The translations under genes were made by a program, and so were the position numbers. Of a stretch of DNA of 64,000 nucleotides, positions 34,903-44,296 are shown one piece after another; position 1 is the first letter of the stretch, and every line of letters starts with the position of its first letter. Source of the DNA: Clostridium aminobutyricum. Its GTDB lineage: Bacteria; Bacillota; Clostridia; Peptostreptococcales; Anaerovoracaceae. Under the pieces are notes generated by a model. That model saw only the letters and a list, made by a program, of their open reading frames with translations, was not told the origin of the DNA and ran no database searches. The DNA lies in contig NZ_JAFJZZ010000007.1 of NCBI RefSeq assembly GCF_017255415.1, forward strand, positions 1 through 64,000. Reading direction: 5' to 3'.

Positions 34903-35736
34903 CTATGCCTGAATCAATAAATTAGAGGGATTTTGTATTTCAGACAACTTTTCTATGTACGATTCCTCTTTTTTTGTCTCATCTTTAAAATTGGAAGCAA
35001 ACAATTCCTGCATCTCCAGCTGGTGCTGTAAAATCTGCAGTTGGCTCATATAATATGCTTTCTCTGCGCCCATTTCTGAAAAAGTTTGAGAATTCTCTCC
35101 AAGAATGTCGCCAAGGATCAAAGAATTCGACTTCCAATCCGTTCGCTCAGGGATTTCAATTTCTTGCCCCATATACCCTAATACTTTATTGATATAATTC
35201 TGTGTTTCGGGGAAAGGCGGAACGCCCCCATATTTAGCGACATTTCCCGATCCGGCATTATACGAAGCCAGCGCTAACGTAATATCTCCATCATAAGCCT
35301 GAAGCTTCTGAGACAGGTATTTTGCCCCACCCATAATATTTTGTTCCGGATCATAGGCATCCGTTACTCCTAATGCTTTTGCCGTAGCCGGCATCAGTTG
35401 CATTACACCCATTGCACCGCACCTGGAAACGGCATTCGAATTAAACCCGGATTCTGCTTTTGCCACTGCCTTCAATAGGTCTGCCGGAACATTATAGGCC
35501 TCTGAAGCCCGTGTGAAGAGTTCCTCTAAGTCCGTTTTTAATGCTGCATTTGTTGTTTGTCCGACATCTGAACCGGAAACAGCAAGATCCATACGGTTTT
35601 TGACAATCTGATTGCCTGAAGCCACTTGATTTAAAACTTGAGCAAAATTCATCAAGGTTTTTGCTGTATCGTTCGTGCCCGTCTTGTTATTTAAATAGTT
35701 TAACGGTGTTATTTGATTAATGTTTTCGATACTCAT
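34903..35736 (-). CDS. Lytic transglycosylase (SLT domain) without signal peptide
   Basis: A 277-residue protein whose residues about 75-195 form an SLT goose-lysozyme-like domain: catalytic Glu in VAKAESGFN, then GAMGVMQLMPATA, NIMGGAKYL and LASYNAGSGNV. The N-terminus is polar with no signal peptide or anchor, and a helical C-terminal tail follows. Such non-secreted forms occur in flagellar or type III-like export settings and in phage, but no such genes are near, so how it reaches peptidoglycan is unclear. It is monocistronic. Confidence 0.87.
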   Translation of the reverse strand: MSIENINQITPLNYLNNKTGTNDTAKTLMNFAQVLNQVASGNQIVKNRMDLAVSGSDVGQTTNAALKTDLEELFTRASEAYNVPADLLKAVAKAESGFNSNAVSRCGAMGVMQLMPATAKALGVTDAYDPEQNIMGGAKYLSQKLQAYDGDITLALASYNAGSGNVAKYGGVPPFPETQNYINKVLGYMGQEIEIPERTDWKSNSLILGDILGENSQTFSEMGAEKAYYMSQLQILQHQLEMQELFASNFKDETKKEESYIEKLSEIQNPSNLLIQA

Positions 35737-35837
35737 CTTATCTCTATTTCTACCTTTTCATAAGCTTATTTTAAAATCATTAGTAGTATTTAAACAGTAC
35801 ATATCATTATATTAACACAATATTACATATATACAAC

Positions 35838-35865
35838 AAAAAGATAGAAAAATCTATCTTTTATT
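35838..35865 (-). terminator. Terminator after pflB
   Basis: AAAGATAGA and TCTATCTTT stem with an A/T loop (35838-35863), and Ts on the minus strand, about 70 bases past the pflB stop. Confidence 0.65.
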
Positions 35866-35931
35866 GTCCGCTGTGTACCTTAAATGAGGCTTTCAGCAAG
35901 CTTGCTTTTCTATCGGAAAGCGAAGAACGGA

Positions 35932-38160
35932 TTAGGCTACCGTATGGAAAGTTCTGGCGATCACTTCCCGCTGTTGCTCGCGGGAAAGCTTATAGAAATT
36001 CACCGCATACCCTGAAACACGAATCGTCAGATTCGGATATTGCTCAGGATGGTCATAGGCTTCCATTAAAATCTCTCTATTTAATACATTCACATTTAAA
36101 TGATGTGCACCTTGTGAAAAATACCCCGTCATCAGTGCCAGCAATTTGTGGATTCGGTCTTCGTCTGTTTTTCCAAGCGCATCCGGTACAATCGAAAACG
36201 TATTGGATATTCCATCACGACATATATCATAGGACAACTTAGCTACAGAATTCAGACTAGCCAGCGCTCCGTTCTTTTCTCTTCCGCTCATTGGATTAGC
36301 TCCCGGCGCAAGCGGTTCACCTGAAAGCCGTCCGTCAGGCGTATTACCTGTTTTCTTTCCGTACATCACGTTGGAAGTAATCGTTAATATAGATAACGTA
36401 TGAACCGCATCCCGATAGAGCGGATACGCCCTCAGGCATTGATAAAATTTCTCTACTTGCTCGCAAGCAAGCTCGTCCACACGGTTATCATCATTGCCAA
36501 ACATAGGAAAATCGCCTTCTACAATAAAGTTTGTCACCAATCCGCTTTGAGCGTCACGTATGCATTTCACTTTTGCATACTTTACGGCGGAAAGGGAATC
36601 CGCAAGGCAACTCAACCCGGCTATCCCAAAGGCCATCAATCGGCGGACCTGCGTATCATGCAATGCCATCTGACTTTTTTCATAAGCGTATTTGTCATGC
36701 ATCGCATGAATGATATTCAATGCATCCACATAGGTCTTCGCAAGCCAAGGCCTGTAAAAATCCATACGTTCCATTAATTTATCATAATCCAAATAGTCTT
36801 CTTCCCATACCGGCATCTTTGGTGCAACCTGTATTTTTTTCAATTCATCCCTGCCGCCGTTTATAGCGTACAGCATCAATTTGGCTAGATTCGCTCTTGC
36901 CCCGAAAAATTGCATATCTTTACCGACACGCATCGCAGAAACACAGCAAGCAATCGCATAATCGTCCCCGTAGATCGGTCTCATGATATCATCATTTTCA
37001 TACTGAAGAGCGTCTGTTTCGATGGATACCCGTGCTATATAATTCTTCCAGTTCTGCGGAAGATTCTGTGACCATAAAACGGTCAAATTAGGTTCCGCAC
37101 TTGGTTTAAGGTTATACAGGGTATGCAGCATCCGGTAGCATGTTTTGGTTACCAATGATCTGCCGTCTTCACCGATACCTCCGATAACTTCTGTAATCCA
37201 CATCGGGTCGCCGCCAAACAATTCATTGTATTCAGGAGTGCGCAGATGTCTTGCAGCTCTTAATTTCAGAACAAAGTCGTCCACAATTTCTTGAGCCTGT
37301 TCTTCTGTTAACGTGCCGTTCGCTAAGTCTCTTTCAAAATAAATGTCTAAGAAGGTAGAAACACGGCCAAGGCTCATGGCTGCCCCATTCTGCTCTTTGA
37401 TAGCGGCTAAATAACCAAAATACAGCCACTGAACAGCCTCTTGCGCTGTTTCAGCCGGACGAGAAATATCATATCCATATTGTGAAGCCATGGTTTTCAT
37501 ATCCTCCAATGCCTTCGTTTGTCCGGCCACTTCCTCCGCAAGTCGGATGTTATCACCATTCATACCTTGTTGTCCCAATCCTGCTTTATCCGCTCTTTTT
37601 CTTTCAATCAAAAAATCGATGCCATATAGGGCGACTCTTCTGTAATCCCCTATGATACGTCCTCGGCCGTAGGCATCAGGAAGTCCGGTAATAATTCCTG
37701 CCTTCCTCGCGGCAATAACATCCGCCGTATAAGCATCAAAGACTCCGTCGTTATGTGTTTTATGCTGACAAAATTGCTGCTCAATTTTGTCAGATATCTG
37801 ATACCCGTATTCTTCACAGGCATTGTGTACCATGCGCATGCCTCCAAAAGGATTACAAGCTCTTTTTAACGGTTCATCTGTTTGCAGTCCTACGATCAAC
37901 TCGTCGTCTTTGCAGAGATATCCCGGCTTAAATGACGTAGAAGTGATCACCGTTTCTGTATCAATGGCATATACCCCTCCATTTTGCTGTTCTACACGTA
38001 AAAGCTCTTCCAAATGATCTCTCATTCGAATGGTTCGTAAGGTAGGTTCCGCTAAAAATTCTTCCGTTCCATCATATGAGGTATAGTTCTTTTGAATAAA
38101 ATCCCTAACATCAATTGTTTTGTTCCAATTGCCGTTCTTAAAGCTTGTCCATTCTTTCAT
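35932..38160 (-). CDS. pflB: Pyruvate formate-lyase (formate acetyltransferase)
   Basis: A 742-residue glycyl-radical enzyme splitting pyruvate with CoA into acetyl-CoA and formate. The tandem catalytic cysteines are in IACCVSAM, and the glycine-radical loop is RVSGYAVNF near the C-terminus. Length is close to E. coli PflB. The frame opens 53 codons earlier inside the riboswitch leader; the ATG at 38160 has AAGGAG. The activating enzyme gene pflA is not in the window. It is controlled by a ZTP riboswitch, linking it to the state of the formyl-folate pool. Confidence 0.97.
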   Translation of the reverse strand: MKEWTSFKNGNWNKTIDVRDFIQKNYTSYDGTEEFLAEPTLRTIRMRDHLEELLRVEQQNGGVYAIDTETVITSTSFKPGYLCKDDELIVGLQTDEPLKRACNPFGGMRMVHNACEEYGYQISDKIEQQFCQHKTHNDGVFDAYTADVIAARKAGIITGLPDAYGRGRIIGDYRRVALYGIDFLIERKRADKAGLGQQGMNGDNIRLAEEVAGQTKALEDMKTMASQYGYDISRPAETAQEAVQWLYFGYLAAIKEQNGAAMSLGRVSTFLDIYFERDLANGTLTEEQAQEIVDDFVLKLRAARHLRTPEYNELFGGDPMWITEVIGGIGEDGRSLVTKTCYRMLHTLYNLKPSAEPNLTVLWSQNLPQNWKNYIARVSIETDALQYENDDIMRPIYGDDYAIACCVSAMRVGKDMQFFGARANLAKLMLYAINGGRDELKKIQVAPKMPVWEEDYLDYDKLMERMDFYRPWLAKTYVDALNIIHAMHDKYAYEKSQMALHDTQVRRLMAFGIAGLSCLADSLSAVKYAKVKCIRDAQSGLVTNFIVEGDFPMFGNDDNRVDELACEQVEKFYQCLRAYPLYRDAVHTLSILTITSNVMYGKKTGNTPDGRLSGEPLAPGANPMSGREKNGALASLNSVAKLSYDICRDGISNTFSIVPDALGKTDEDRIHKLLALMTGYFSQGAHHLNVNVLNREILMEAYDHPEQYPNLTIRVSGYAVNFYKLSREQQREVIARTFHTVA

Positions 38161-38231
38161 CTTGCCAACTCCTTCTCTTCTTGTTAAACTCTTACCACTT
38201 GATGCTGCCGGAAATAATTTCCTTACTTGAA

Positions 38232-38340
38232 TAAAAAAAGGCAGCACCACAATATGGCACTGCCCAGACGGTCGGCATTTGATCTGTCTTTGTTTCCCGG
38301 TGGTTTTGCCCCACCTCATTCCGTCAGTCGCAAAAACAGT
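38232..38340 (-). promoter_or_regulatory. ZTP (pfl motif) riboswitch with terminator
   Basis: The minus-strand leader has CGACTGACGGAATGAGGTGGGG, a CCACCGGGAAAC segment after a small loop, and the conserved 3' segment GCCGACCGTCTGGGCA, which together define the ZTP/pfl aptamer (about 38262-38331). The last bases of the aptamer (GGGCAGTGCCA) are also the first strand of a 10-bp terminator stem (38240-38249 with 38255-38264, two G-U pairs) followed by seven Ts. ZTP or ZMP binding should prevent termination and turn pflB on. Confidence 0.9.
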
Positions 38341-38350
38341 TTATGTAAAG

Positions 38351-38379
38351 TTTATATCATAACTGAAATCCGTTGTCAA
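38351..38379 (-). promoter_or_regulatory. Promoter for pflB
   Basis: Minus strand TTGACA (38374-38379), a 17-base spacer and TATAAA (38351-38356); the start lies about 38344, directly before the riboswitch. Confidence 0.8.
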
Positions 38380-38413
38380 CCAGAATGTCCAAATTCTACA
38401 TATAGTTTATTTT

Positions 38414-39799
38414 TTATATTTTTTCCAACATATGTACATTATACAGTATATGTACCACATCTGCCCTGTTTAAATCTTTATAAGCCGTTCTTCCTTCATT
38501 GATATACCCTAATTCTACAGCTTTTTCATCTGCAGTACTATGACGGTAACCTTCTGTAACGCCAGTTGCTCGAAGTATCACGGTACAAAAATCCAGCTTC
38601 GTCGCTTGATTATTGGTGCCAAACAGATTATTTCCAACCCCTTTTATCAAACCTTTCGTCACACAATAGCCAACATATTTTTTTGCCCAATCCGGTACAT
38701 CCGTAAACTTACACTGGCTCACGTATAATTCGCTGTTTGAAGCGATCTCTTTTGTCCCTCCAACCATTCTCGTCAAAAGAACAGCCATTTCGATTCTAGT
38801 CAGTTCATCTTCCAATCGAAAACCTCTGTCATCACCCATAAATAGACTTTGTTTGTTCAGCACGTTTGCTTCATAATCTTGGTCATTTCTGTAAACGACA
38901 TGATAGGCATTATCCGCAACCCTTTCATCCGGATCATAAATTGGCTTGTGTCCGATTTTTTTATAAAAAGCACTTTTACTTAGCAATAAATAGTCTTCCG
39001 TAGGTTTTCCCCCAAGCGGATCATTATAAGTCACATCACAGTAGTACCACGTCCCATCTATTCGGCATCGGCTCCAGGCATGGTTGATTCCGCTTTTAGA
39101 CTCCCCAATAAGGGTTTGAGCGGGAATCCCAAGTTGATCCAAAATGCTCTTGAATGCATACGCATATCCCATACAAACAGCTTCTCCATGCAATAGTGGT
39201 CCGGTATTCGACCAAAGCCACTTTTGAGTTTCTGTATTATAGTTTTTAATATACGTAGTGTTTTCCGCTAGGTATTCATTTACAAGCCGAACCATTTCCT
39301 GCTTTGAATCCGTTTCACTTCTTATGTCCTCCGCTATTTCTTTCGCTTTTTCCCTTGCGGCAACCACATCAGAAGCCTCTAGAATGGTCGTAGCAGCTGT
39401 TAACCGAGTGAGGTAGACCATTCCTTCATTTTTATATCCTCTCAATTCTCCGCTGGTTCCATTAACGGAATAATCCCTGATTTCCGTTAAAAATAAATTG
39501 ATATTCGAATTATTAGCATCTGTTGCAAATTCGTCAAATTCCACTTGTCCGGTTTTGGAATCTTCCACTTGTTTTTTGCCCGGAGCTATTTGAGATTCTA
39601 TTTCGGCCGTTAGCGTATCTTCGTTCGAAAAATTACCTTCCGCCAACTTTGAATTAATCTGATCGGATAAATCCATTCCCATTCTTATATATTCCAGATT
39701 GGGATTATCTGCGTTTGCCGCAAAAGCCAAACTATAATTGGTACCCACCAGCAAACAGCAGGATAATGTGGTCACTATAAGCATCTTCCGCATGAACAT
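38414..39799 (-). CDS. Secreted transglutaminase-like protein with SLH repeats
   Basis: A 461-residue exported protein. The signal peptide (about 1-29, ending SLAFAANA) is followed by a helical region. Then comes a transglutaminase-like domain with its Cys in GEAVCMGYAYAF, His in GINHAWSRC and Asp in WYYCDVTYND. The C-terminal part carries S-layer homology-type repeats (LTRIEMAVLLTRMVGG, FTDVPDWAKKYVGYC, KGVGNNLFG) for binding the wall. It may be a wall-anchored peptidase or crosslinking enzyme. GGGAGG precedes the start. A similar but distinct transglutaminase protein lies at 51.7 kb. Confidence 0.87.
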   Translation of the reverse strand: MFMRKMLIVTTLSCCLLVGTNYSLAFAANADNPNLEYIRMGMDLSDQINSKLAEGNFSNEDTLTAEIESQIAPGKKQVEDSKTGQVEFDEFATDANNSNINLFLTEIRDYSVNGTSGELRGYKNEGMVYLTRLTAATTILEASDVVAAREKAKEIAEDIRSETDSKQEMVRLVNEYLAENTTYIKNYNTETQKWLWSNTGPLLHGEAVCMGYAYAFKSILDQLGIPAQTLIGESKSGINHAWSRCRIDGTWYYCDVTYNDPLGGKPTEDYLLLSKSAFYKKIGHKPIYDPDERVADNAYHVVYRNDQDYEANVLNKQSLFMGDDRGFRLEDELTRIEMAVLLTRMVGGTKEIASNSELYVSQCKFTDVPDWAKKYVGYCVTKGLIKGVGNNLFGTNNQATKLDFCTVILRATGVTEGYRHSTADEKAVELGYINEGRTAYKDLNRADVVHILYNVHMLEKI

Positions 39800-39918
39800 C
39801 TTGCCTCCCTAACGTCCTTTTTGTAAGATTATACTATATGTTACGAATTTATGGTAGTCATAAGTCATTTAAAGTAGAATGATACGGATCGGTTTATGAC
39901 TATACCATTCCTACAAAA

Positions 39919-39959
39919 AGACCCCGAAGCAGATTGTGATATGCTTCGGGGTCTGATCT
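39919..39959 (-). terminator. Terminator after the desulfoferrodoxin gene
   Basis: AGACCCCGAAGCA pairs with TGCTTCGGGGTCT (39919-39954), a 13-bp perfect stem with Ts on the minus strand. Confidence 0.85.
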
Positions 39960-39977
39960 TCTTTTTATAGATTACTT

Positions 39978-40361
39978 TTAAACTTCTGCCTTCCATAGAC
40001 CGTGTAAATTGCAATAAGCAAATACAACCACAGGCTTTTCATCGTCTACTACTAAGAACGATGCTTCAGGTGCTTCACCTGGTAATAAATTCTTTCTTTG
40101 TCCGCCTTTTTCTGTCTGTAAGTAAATCCATTCGATATAATGTTCGTCTACCATTGGATGTTCTACGCTTCCAACCTTCGCTGTGATCTTATTTCCTTCA
40201 ACGGTTACTACCGGTATATGCTTTTCCACACTTGCCTCTACGGTATTGGCTACTAATTCTGTCATAGGGTCGCCACAACAGACCATAGAAACACCGGAAT
40301 CGTGAATCAGTTCTACTAAGTTACCGCAATGCTTACATACAAAAAATTTCTTGTCACTCAT
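39978..40361 (-). CDS. dfx: Desulfoferrodoxin (superoxide reductase)
   Basis: A 127-residue two-iron superoxide reductase. An N-terminal desulforedoxin domain has the four iron cysteines (CKHCG and CCGDP). The catalytic domain supplies histidines in EKHIPVV and EHPMVDEHYIEWI plus the Cys/His pair in CNLHGLWK. It reduces superoxide to peroxide without making oxygen, the usual defence of strict anaerobes. The ATG at 40361 follows GGAGG; a GTG three codons earlier is not supported. Rubrerythrin, which removes the peroxide, is just upstream. Confidence 0.96.
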   Translation of the reverse strand: MSDKKFFVCKHCGNLVELIHDSGVSMVCCGDPMTELVANTVEASVEKHIPVVTVEGNKITAKVGSVEHPMVDEHYIEWIYLQTEKGGQRKNLLPGEAPEASFLVVDDEKPVVVFAYCNLHGLWKAEV

Positions 40362-40478
40362 AATGTACACCTCCGTGATCTTATTTCATATTATTAGTAA
40401 ATCTTTATGCTGTAATAATACCCTATGACAGGTTGTTCAAACACAACATCTTGTATTTTTATTACCTAATATAAAGTA

Positions 40479-41021
40479 CTATTTATAGTTCTGTGCTCTT
40501 ATCTGGAAATAGGCTTGCGGATGTTCACATACAGGACAGACATGAGGGGCTTCTTTTCCAGTTAGAATATGTCCGCAGTTTGCACAATACCATTCATGTT
40601 CTGCATCCTTTTTAAATACCGAGTCATTCTGTAAATTCTTTAAAAGTGTTTTATATCTTTCGTCATGTTCCTTTTCAATAGCAGCTACCATTTCAAATAG
40701 AGTGGCAATTTTAGTAAAACCCTCTTCTTTTGCTTCTTCTGCCATTCTAGCATACATGTCAGTCCACTCGTAATGTTCGCCTTCAGCGGCTGCTTTCAAA
40801 TTTTCTTCTGTAGTACCAACTCCATCGTGAATAAGCTTGTACCAAATCTTTGCATGTTCTTTTTCGTTTCCTGCTGTTTCTTCGAAAATAGCTGCAATTT
40901 GTTCATACCCTTCTTTTTTAGCTTTCGATGCAAAATAAGTATACTTATTTCTAGCCATTGATTCCCCTGCAAAAGCTTCCATCAGGTTTGCTAATGTTTT
41001 GGTTCCTTTTAAATCGCTCAT
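40479..41021 (-). CDS. rbr: Rubrerythrin
   Basis: A 180-residue peroxidase: a four-helix diiron domain (residues 1-145) with paired ExxH-type ligands (FAGESMARNKY, GNEKEHAKIW, EEAKEEGF, AIEKEHDERY), and a C-terminal rubredoxin-like domain with two CxxC pairs (CANCG, CPVC). It detoxifies hydrogen peroxide in anaerobes. AAGGAGG precedes the ATG. Its own long upstream region contains a possible PerR box, and the desulfoferrodoxin gene follows after 117 bases. Confidence 0.96.
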   Translation of the reverse strand: MSDLKGTKTLANLMEAFAGESMARNKYTYFASKAKKEGYEQIAAIFEETAGNEKEHAKIWYKLIHDGVGTTEENLKAAAEGEHYEWTDMYARMAEEAKEEGFTKIATLFEMVAAIEKEHDERYKTLLKNLQNDSVFKKDAEHEWYCANCGHILTGKEAPHVCPVCEHPQAYFQIRAQNYK

Positions 41022-41112
41022 TGTGTACCTCCTTGATTTTCTTTGTTTACATATTATAGCAATTTTTATAATCTATAATTACTTATTATATAAGGTTTCG
41101 ATCTATTTTACA

Positions 41113-41127
41113 TTATAATTATGTTAA
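41113..41127. promoter_or_regulatory. Possible PerR box upstream of rubrerythrin
   Basis: TTATAATTATGTTAA agrees with the Bacillus PerR consensus TTATAAT-N-ATTATAA at 12 or more of 14 fixed positions, about 90 bases before rbr. The region is very AT-rich, so chance matches are likely. Confidence 0.3.
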
Positions 41128-41258
41128 ATAATTTAAATAGCATCATATTATTATACTATCGGCAATTTTTTAAAGGTTTGCTGTATCTAACAATCTATGA
41201 CTTTTATAGGGGAATATTTTAATTTAAACTTAGAATAATAAAAACTAGAGGTGATGTT

Positions 41259-41867
41259 ATGAACACAAACGATGAACTTTTTACTTCCATAAATGAGCAT
41301 TTATTGGGAGATGAAAAACCATCTATCTATTTGAATAAAATATGTAAGACTCCAGAGTTTAAGGTTTATCCGTTTAATATGCTTCTAGCGCTGCAAGACT
41401 CAAAGCAGTCACCGAAACATCACCCCGAAGGTAATGTTTGGAACCATACGATGTTAGTGGTAGATGAAGCTGCTAATCGCAAGTATCAAAGCAAAGATGC
41501 AGAAGTTTTCATGTGGGCAGCACTGCTTCACGATATTGGCAAGCCTCCCACAACGAAAGTTCGAAAAGGCAGAATAACCTCATACAACCACGATACGTTT
41601 GGTGCAAAACTTGCCGATGAATTTTTATCCTCACTTGATGCTCCGAAGGATTTTATTGACAGCACTTGCGCATTGGTACGGTTTCATATGCATGTTCTTT
41701 ATGTAATAAATAATTTGCCTTTTGGTAATGTGCAAAAGTTGAAACAATGTACTGATGTTCACGAACTTGCATTGCTTGGTCTTTGTGACAGATTAGGCAG
41801 AACCGGCTCGAGTATCAGCGAGGAAGAAAAAAATATTCAACTGTTTCTATCTAAAATACAAGAATAA
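41259..41867 (+). CDS. HD domain phosphohydrolase
   Basis: A 202-residue protein with an HD metal-dependent phosphohydrolase core: the first His in GNVWNHTMLV, then ALLHDIGKPPT and a later histidine in VRFHMHV. It resembles the HD domain of tRNA nucleotidyltransferase-linked proteins but has no nucleotidyltransferase part. The substrate is unknown. It is followed at 17 bases by a tiny conserved gene on the same strand. Confidence 0.85.
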   Translation: MNTNDELFTSINEHLLGDEKPSIYLNKICKTPEFKVYPFNMLLALQDSKQSPKHHPEGNVWNHTMLVVDEAANRKYQSKDAEVFMWAALLHDIGKPPTTKVRKGRITSYNHDTFGAKLADEFLSSLDAPKDFIDSTCALVRFHMHVLYVINNLPFGNVQKLKQCTDVHELALLGLCDRLGRTGSSISEEEKNIQLFLSKIQE

Positions 41868-41884
41868 GAAAGGAAGGAACGAAC

Positions 41885-42037
41885 ATGGCAAAAGCAGGAA
41901 TGAAGAGACCAGACCCAAAAGAACCTCATGGGACTGAAAGTAATCATAAAACACATTTTCCTAAAAACGACGTCGACCCAGTACCCGAAATCCAAGGAAA
42001 AGCGAAAAGCGGGAAAACAAAGGCAAAACCGTTTTAA
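41885..42037 (+). CDS. Conserved clostridial 50-residue basic protein
   Basis: A 50-residue, highly charged, proline-rich protein (begins MAKAGMKRPDPKEPHG, ends KTKAKPF) with no membrane segment and probably little fixed structure. AGGAAGGA precedes the ATG and a terminator follows the stop. I recall near-identical small proteins (KNDVxPVPEIQGKAK core) annotated as hypothetical in Clostridia, so it is probably a real gene. It is likely cotranscribed with the HD protein. Function unknown. Confidence 0.75.
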   Translation: MAKAGMKRPDPKEPHGTESNHKTHFPKNDVDPVPEIQGKAKSGKTKAKPF

Positions 42038-42054
42038 TTCAATCAGTAATCAAG

Positions 42055-42090
42055 TGCCGGAAATATTGAATTTCCGGCATTCTTCTTAAT
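42055..42090 (+). terminator. Terminator after the small protein gene
   Basis: TGCCGGAAAT (42055-42064) with ATTTCCGGCA (42070-42079), a perfect 10-bp stem followed by a T/C-rich tail. Confidence 0.7.
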
Positions 42091-42133
42091 TTTCAAAATA
42101 TTTCGTGTTTCAAACCTTTTTATTGGTGCTCCG

Positions 42134-42162
42134 TTTACAAATCCAGTTGGTGGGAGTATAAT
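42134..42162 (+). promoter_or_regulatory. Promoter for the ammonium transporter gene
   Basis: TTTACA (42134-42139), a 17-base spacer and TATAAT (42157-42162). Confidence 0.7.
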
Positions 42163-42213
42163 TCGCAATGTAAACATTTTTCTACAAATTAAGAGTTTTA
42201 AAGGAGTAACCAA

Positions 42214-43515
42214 ATGTCTAAAATTCAAAGTGAAGGAGTTGTTTTAGCGAAAAATAGCGCTAAAAATGTGCCCTTCCTGCTAATCGCACTGATTTTTTTT
42301 ATTTTTATCGGCATTGCCTTTTGCCCTGCATTCAATGAAAATGTAGCCCATAGCATCGCCGCACTTACCGGAGGTGCTGATTCAGAAACATCAGCACAAG
42401 CACAGACTATTTTCGAGATTCTGCAGTATAACCGTTCCATTCACATCCTTGCGATGTTACTGCTCGGTTTTGGATTCTTGATGTGCTTCGTCAGAGGTCA
42501 TGGATTCAGTTCCATAACAGCGACGCTTCTGGCTGTAAGTGTTTCTATTCCTGTATATATGCTTTTCAAGAGTTTTATAGGGGAAGAATCTGCACTTAGT
42601 ATTGAAGCATTTCTATTTGCAGAATTCTGTGCTGCCAGCTTATTGATTACAATCGGAGCACCGCTCGGGCGCCTCAAGATGGATCAATATTTATTACTTG
42701 GTGTACTTTTTGTCCCTATTTATTTCTTCAATGAATGGCTTGTCCTCGAAAGCGGTTATTTCGAAGGCTTCTTAGACACAGGCGGAAGTGTTCTGATTCA
42801 TGCATTTGGAGCATATTTCGGTCTGGGTGTGATCACTGGTACCTATAACAAATTCAAAAATGGAAACCCATGTGACAATGATTCTACAAGTAATCAGTTT
42901 TGTCTGCTCGGGAGTTTAATTCTTTGGGTCTTTTGGCCTTCTTTCACCAGTGCCATCGCTGCACCTGACCGAATAGTATTAACTGCTATCAATACTATTT
43001 TTGCACTTTGCGGCGCAACCATTGCCACCTATATCTTCTCCAAATTGATTCGCGGCCATATTGATGTAGAGGATATTGCAAATGCGGCTCTTGCCGGAGG
43101 CGTAGCGATTGGTTCAACCTGTGATCTGGGAAATCCTGGCATGTCAATGCTCATCGGGATTGCTGCCGGTGCATTAAGTACTTGTGGGTTCAGCATCATT
43201 GCACCAAAAGTTCAAAACCTTATCAAGGGGACCGATACCTGCGGCGTTCATAATCTGCACGGTATGCCCGGTCTTTTAGGCGGATTATCTGCTATTATCA
43301 TTACAGGCAACGTAGGCATTCAGCTATTCGGTATAGTTACCACGGTTGTTATCGCCTTCGTAGGCGGGAAAATAGCCGGTATCATTATTGGATTACTGGG
43401 AACGAAGAGTGCACTCTATAGTGATGCAGATGAATTTGAAGAATTAGAATATACAAAAATACATGCCGTTAATTCTAATGCTGCTCATACTAAAAAAGCC
43501 AAGAAAACTTCATAA
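42214..43515 (+). CDS. Rh/Amt-type ammonium channel
   Basis: A 433-residue membrane protein with about 11-12 segments. Rh-type signatures are visible: LIHAFGAYFGLG and CGVHNLHGMPGLLGG, plus the inner repeat LAGGVAIGSTCDLGNPGMSMLIG. It is closer to the Rh (rhesus-like) branch than to classical AmtB, and no GlnK gene is adjacent. It would conduct ammonia, either for uptake or, in an amino-acid fermenter, for release. AAAGGAG precedes the start. Confidence 0.87.
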   Translation: MSKIQSEGVVLAKNSAKNVPFLLIALIFFIFIGIAFCPAFNENVAHSIAALTGGADSETSAQAQTIFEILQYNRSIHILAMLLLGFGFLMCFVRGHGFSSITATLLAVSVSIPVYMLFKSFIGEESALSIEAFLFAEFCAASLLITIGAPLGRLKMDQYLLLGVLFVPIYFFNEWLVLESGYFEGFLDTGGSVLIHAFGAYFGLGVITGTYNKFKNGNPCDNDSTSNQFCLLGSLILWVFWPSFTSAIAAPDRIVLTAINTIFALCGATIATYIFSKLIRGHIDVEDIANAALAGGVAIGSTCDLGNPGMSMLIGIAAGALSTCGFSIIAPKVQNLIKGTDTCGVHNLHGMPGLLGGLSAIIITGNVGIQLFGIVTTVVIAFVGGKIAGIIIGLLGTKSALYSDADEFEELEYTKIHAVNSNAAHTKKAKKTS

Positions 43516-43534
43516 AGTCGTAACGGATACATAT

Positions 43535-43566
43535 AAAAGCGATAGACGAAAACGTCTATCGCTTTT
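43535..43566. terminator. Terminator between the ammonium channel and flavodoxin genes
   Basis: A 14-bp perfect stem, AAAAGCGATAGACG with its complement (43535-43548 with 43553-43566), AAAA loop, T-run; convergent genes on both sides. Confidence 0.85.
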
Positions 43567-43594
43567 TAACTATAACAAAGAATTTGCAACGGTT

Positions 43595-44143
43595 CTATTC
43601 ATTTATATACTTTATGATAGGTTCAATATTTTTTTCATTAGTGAAGTCCACAGGATGGGTATAACTCCTCAGCATACCCCGCTCATCAGCTGTCAGCACT
43701 TTTTTTCTTTTTAATTTTAGTTTAAGCAGATTCATCAATATTTTATCAAAAGGAGTTAGCGTTTCATAATTAAATCCGCCTCGAAGCATGAAAAATTGAA
43801 TGCTTTCCTGCTGTTGCACATTTAAATTCTTGTTTCTTACTTCCTCCACGATTTCATCTCGAACCGGTGTGGCTCCTAAACAAAACACCGCTATTTTCTT
43901 ATCCTTCAGATTGGAATAATTCTTTGTGATCAATTTCAACCCATTTATTCCTCCTGCGTAAAGGCCTCCTCCAAAAACGATCGTATCATAGTGCAGCAAA
44001 TCCTCTGCTTTCGTTTTTTTACCAATTAATAAATCTGCTTGCACGGCCTTTGCGATCCACCTTGCATATTTCTGGGTGAACCCTGATTTTGAATTATATA
44101 TTACCGCAATTTTATTTGGATTTGCATTATCATTTATTTGCAC
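43595..44143 (-). CDS. Flavodoxin domain protein
   Basis: A 182-residue protein with a flavodoxin-like fold. The FMN phosphate loop is YNSKSGFTQKYA, and VFGGGLYAGGI marks the second flavin loop. It resembles the flavodoxin/HemG-like family of small cytoplasmic electron carriers. I start it at GTG 44143 because GAGGGGG lies seven bases before; an ATG at 44215 with GGAG upstream would add 24 residues not expected in the family. The tRNA-Cys relic lies directly upstream. Confidence 0.8.
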   Translation of the reverse strand: MQINDNANPNKIAVIYNSKSGFTQKYARWIAKAVQADLLIGKKTKAEDLLHYDTIVFGGGLYAGGINGLKLITKNYSNLKDKKIAVFCLGATPVRDEIVEEVRNKNLNVQQQESIQFFMLRGGFNYETLTPFDKILMNLLKLKLKRKKVLTADERGMLRSYTHPVDFTNEKNIEPIIKYINE

Positions 44144-44262
44144 CAAAATAACCCCCTCAAGATAAACTTGATCTTTGAACCATTTATGTTCCAATTCATA
44201 TAAAAAATCGTACATGCAAAAACTCCAAACCTGTTATACAACAAGCTTAGAGCTTTTACGCT

Positions 44263-44290
44263 TGAAGTCGACACCCATATTTGAACTGGG
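44263..44290 (-). pseudogene. tRNA-Cys 3'-end relic
   Basis: The minus strand reads as the T-arm and 3' acceptor of tRNA-Cys with about three changes: CCCAGTTCAAATATGGG, then TGTCGACTTCA where the intact genes have TGTCGCCTCCA. The downstream GYTTAGAGYT motif also resembles the terminator of the intact tRNA-Cys at 48657. It lies seven bases after the U32 peptidase stop. Confidence 0.65.
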
Positions 44291-44296
44291 ATTTCC

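Noticed and set aside
41055-41071. Second TTATAAT-like dyad near rubrerythrin as another PerR box
   Set aside because: The right half does not follow the PerR consensus; AT-rich background makes such dyads common.
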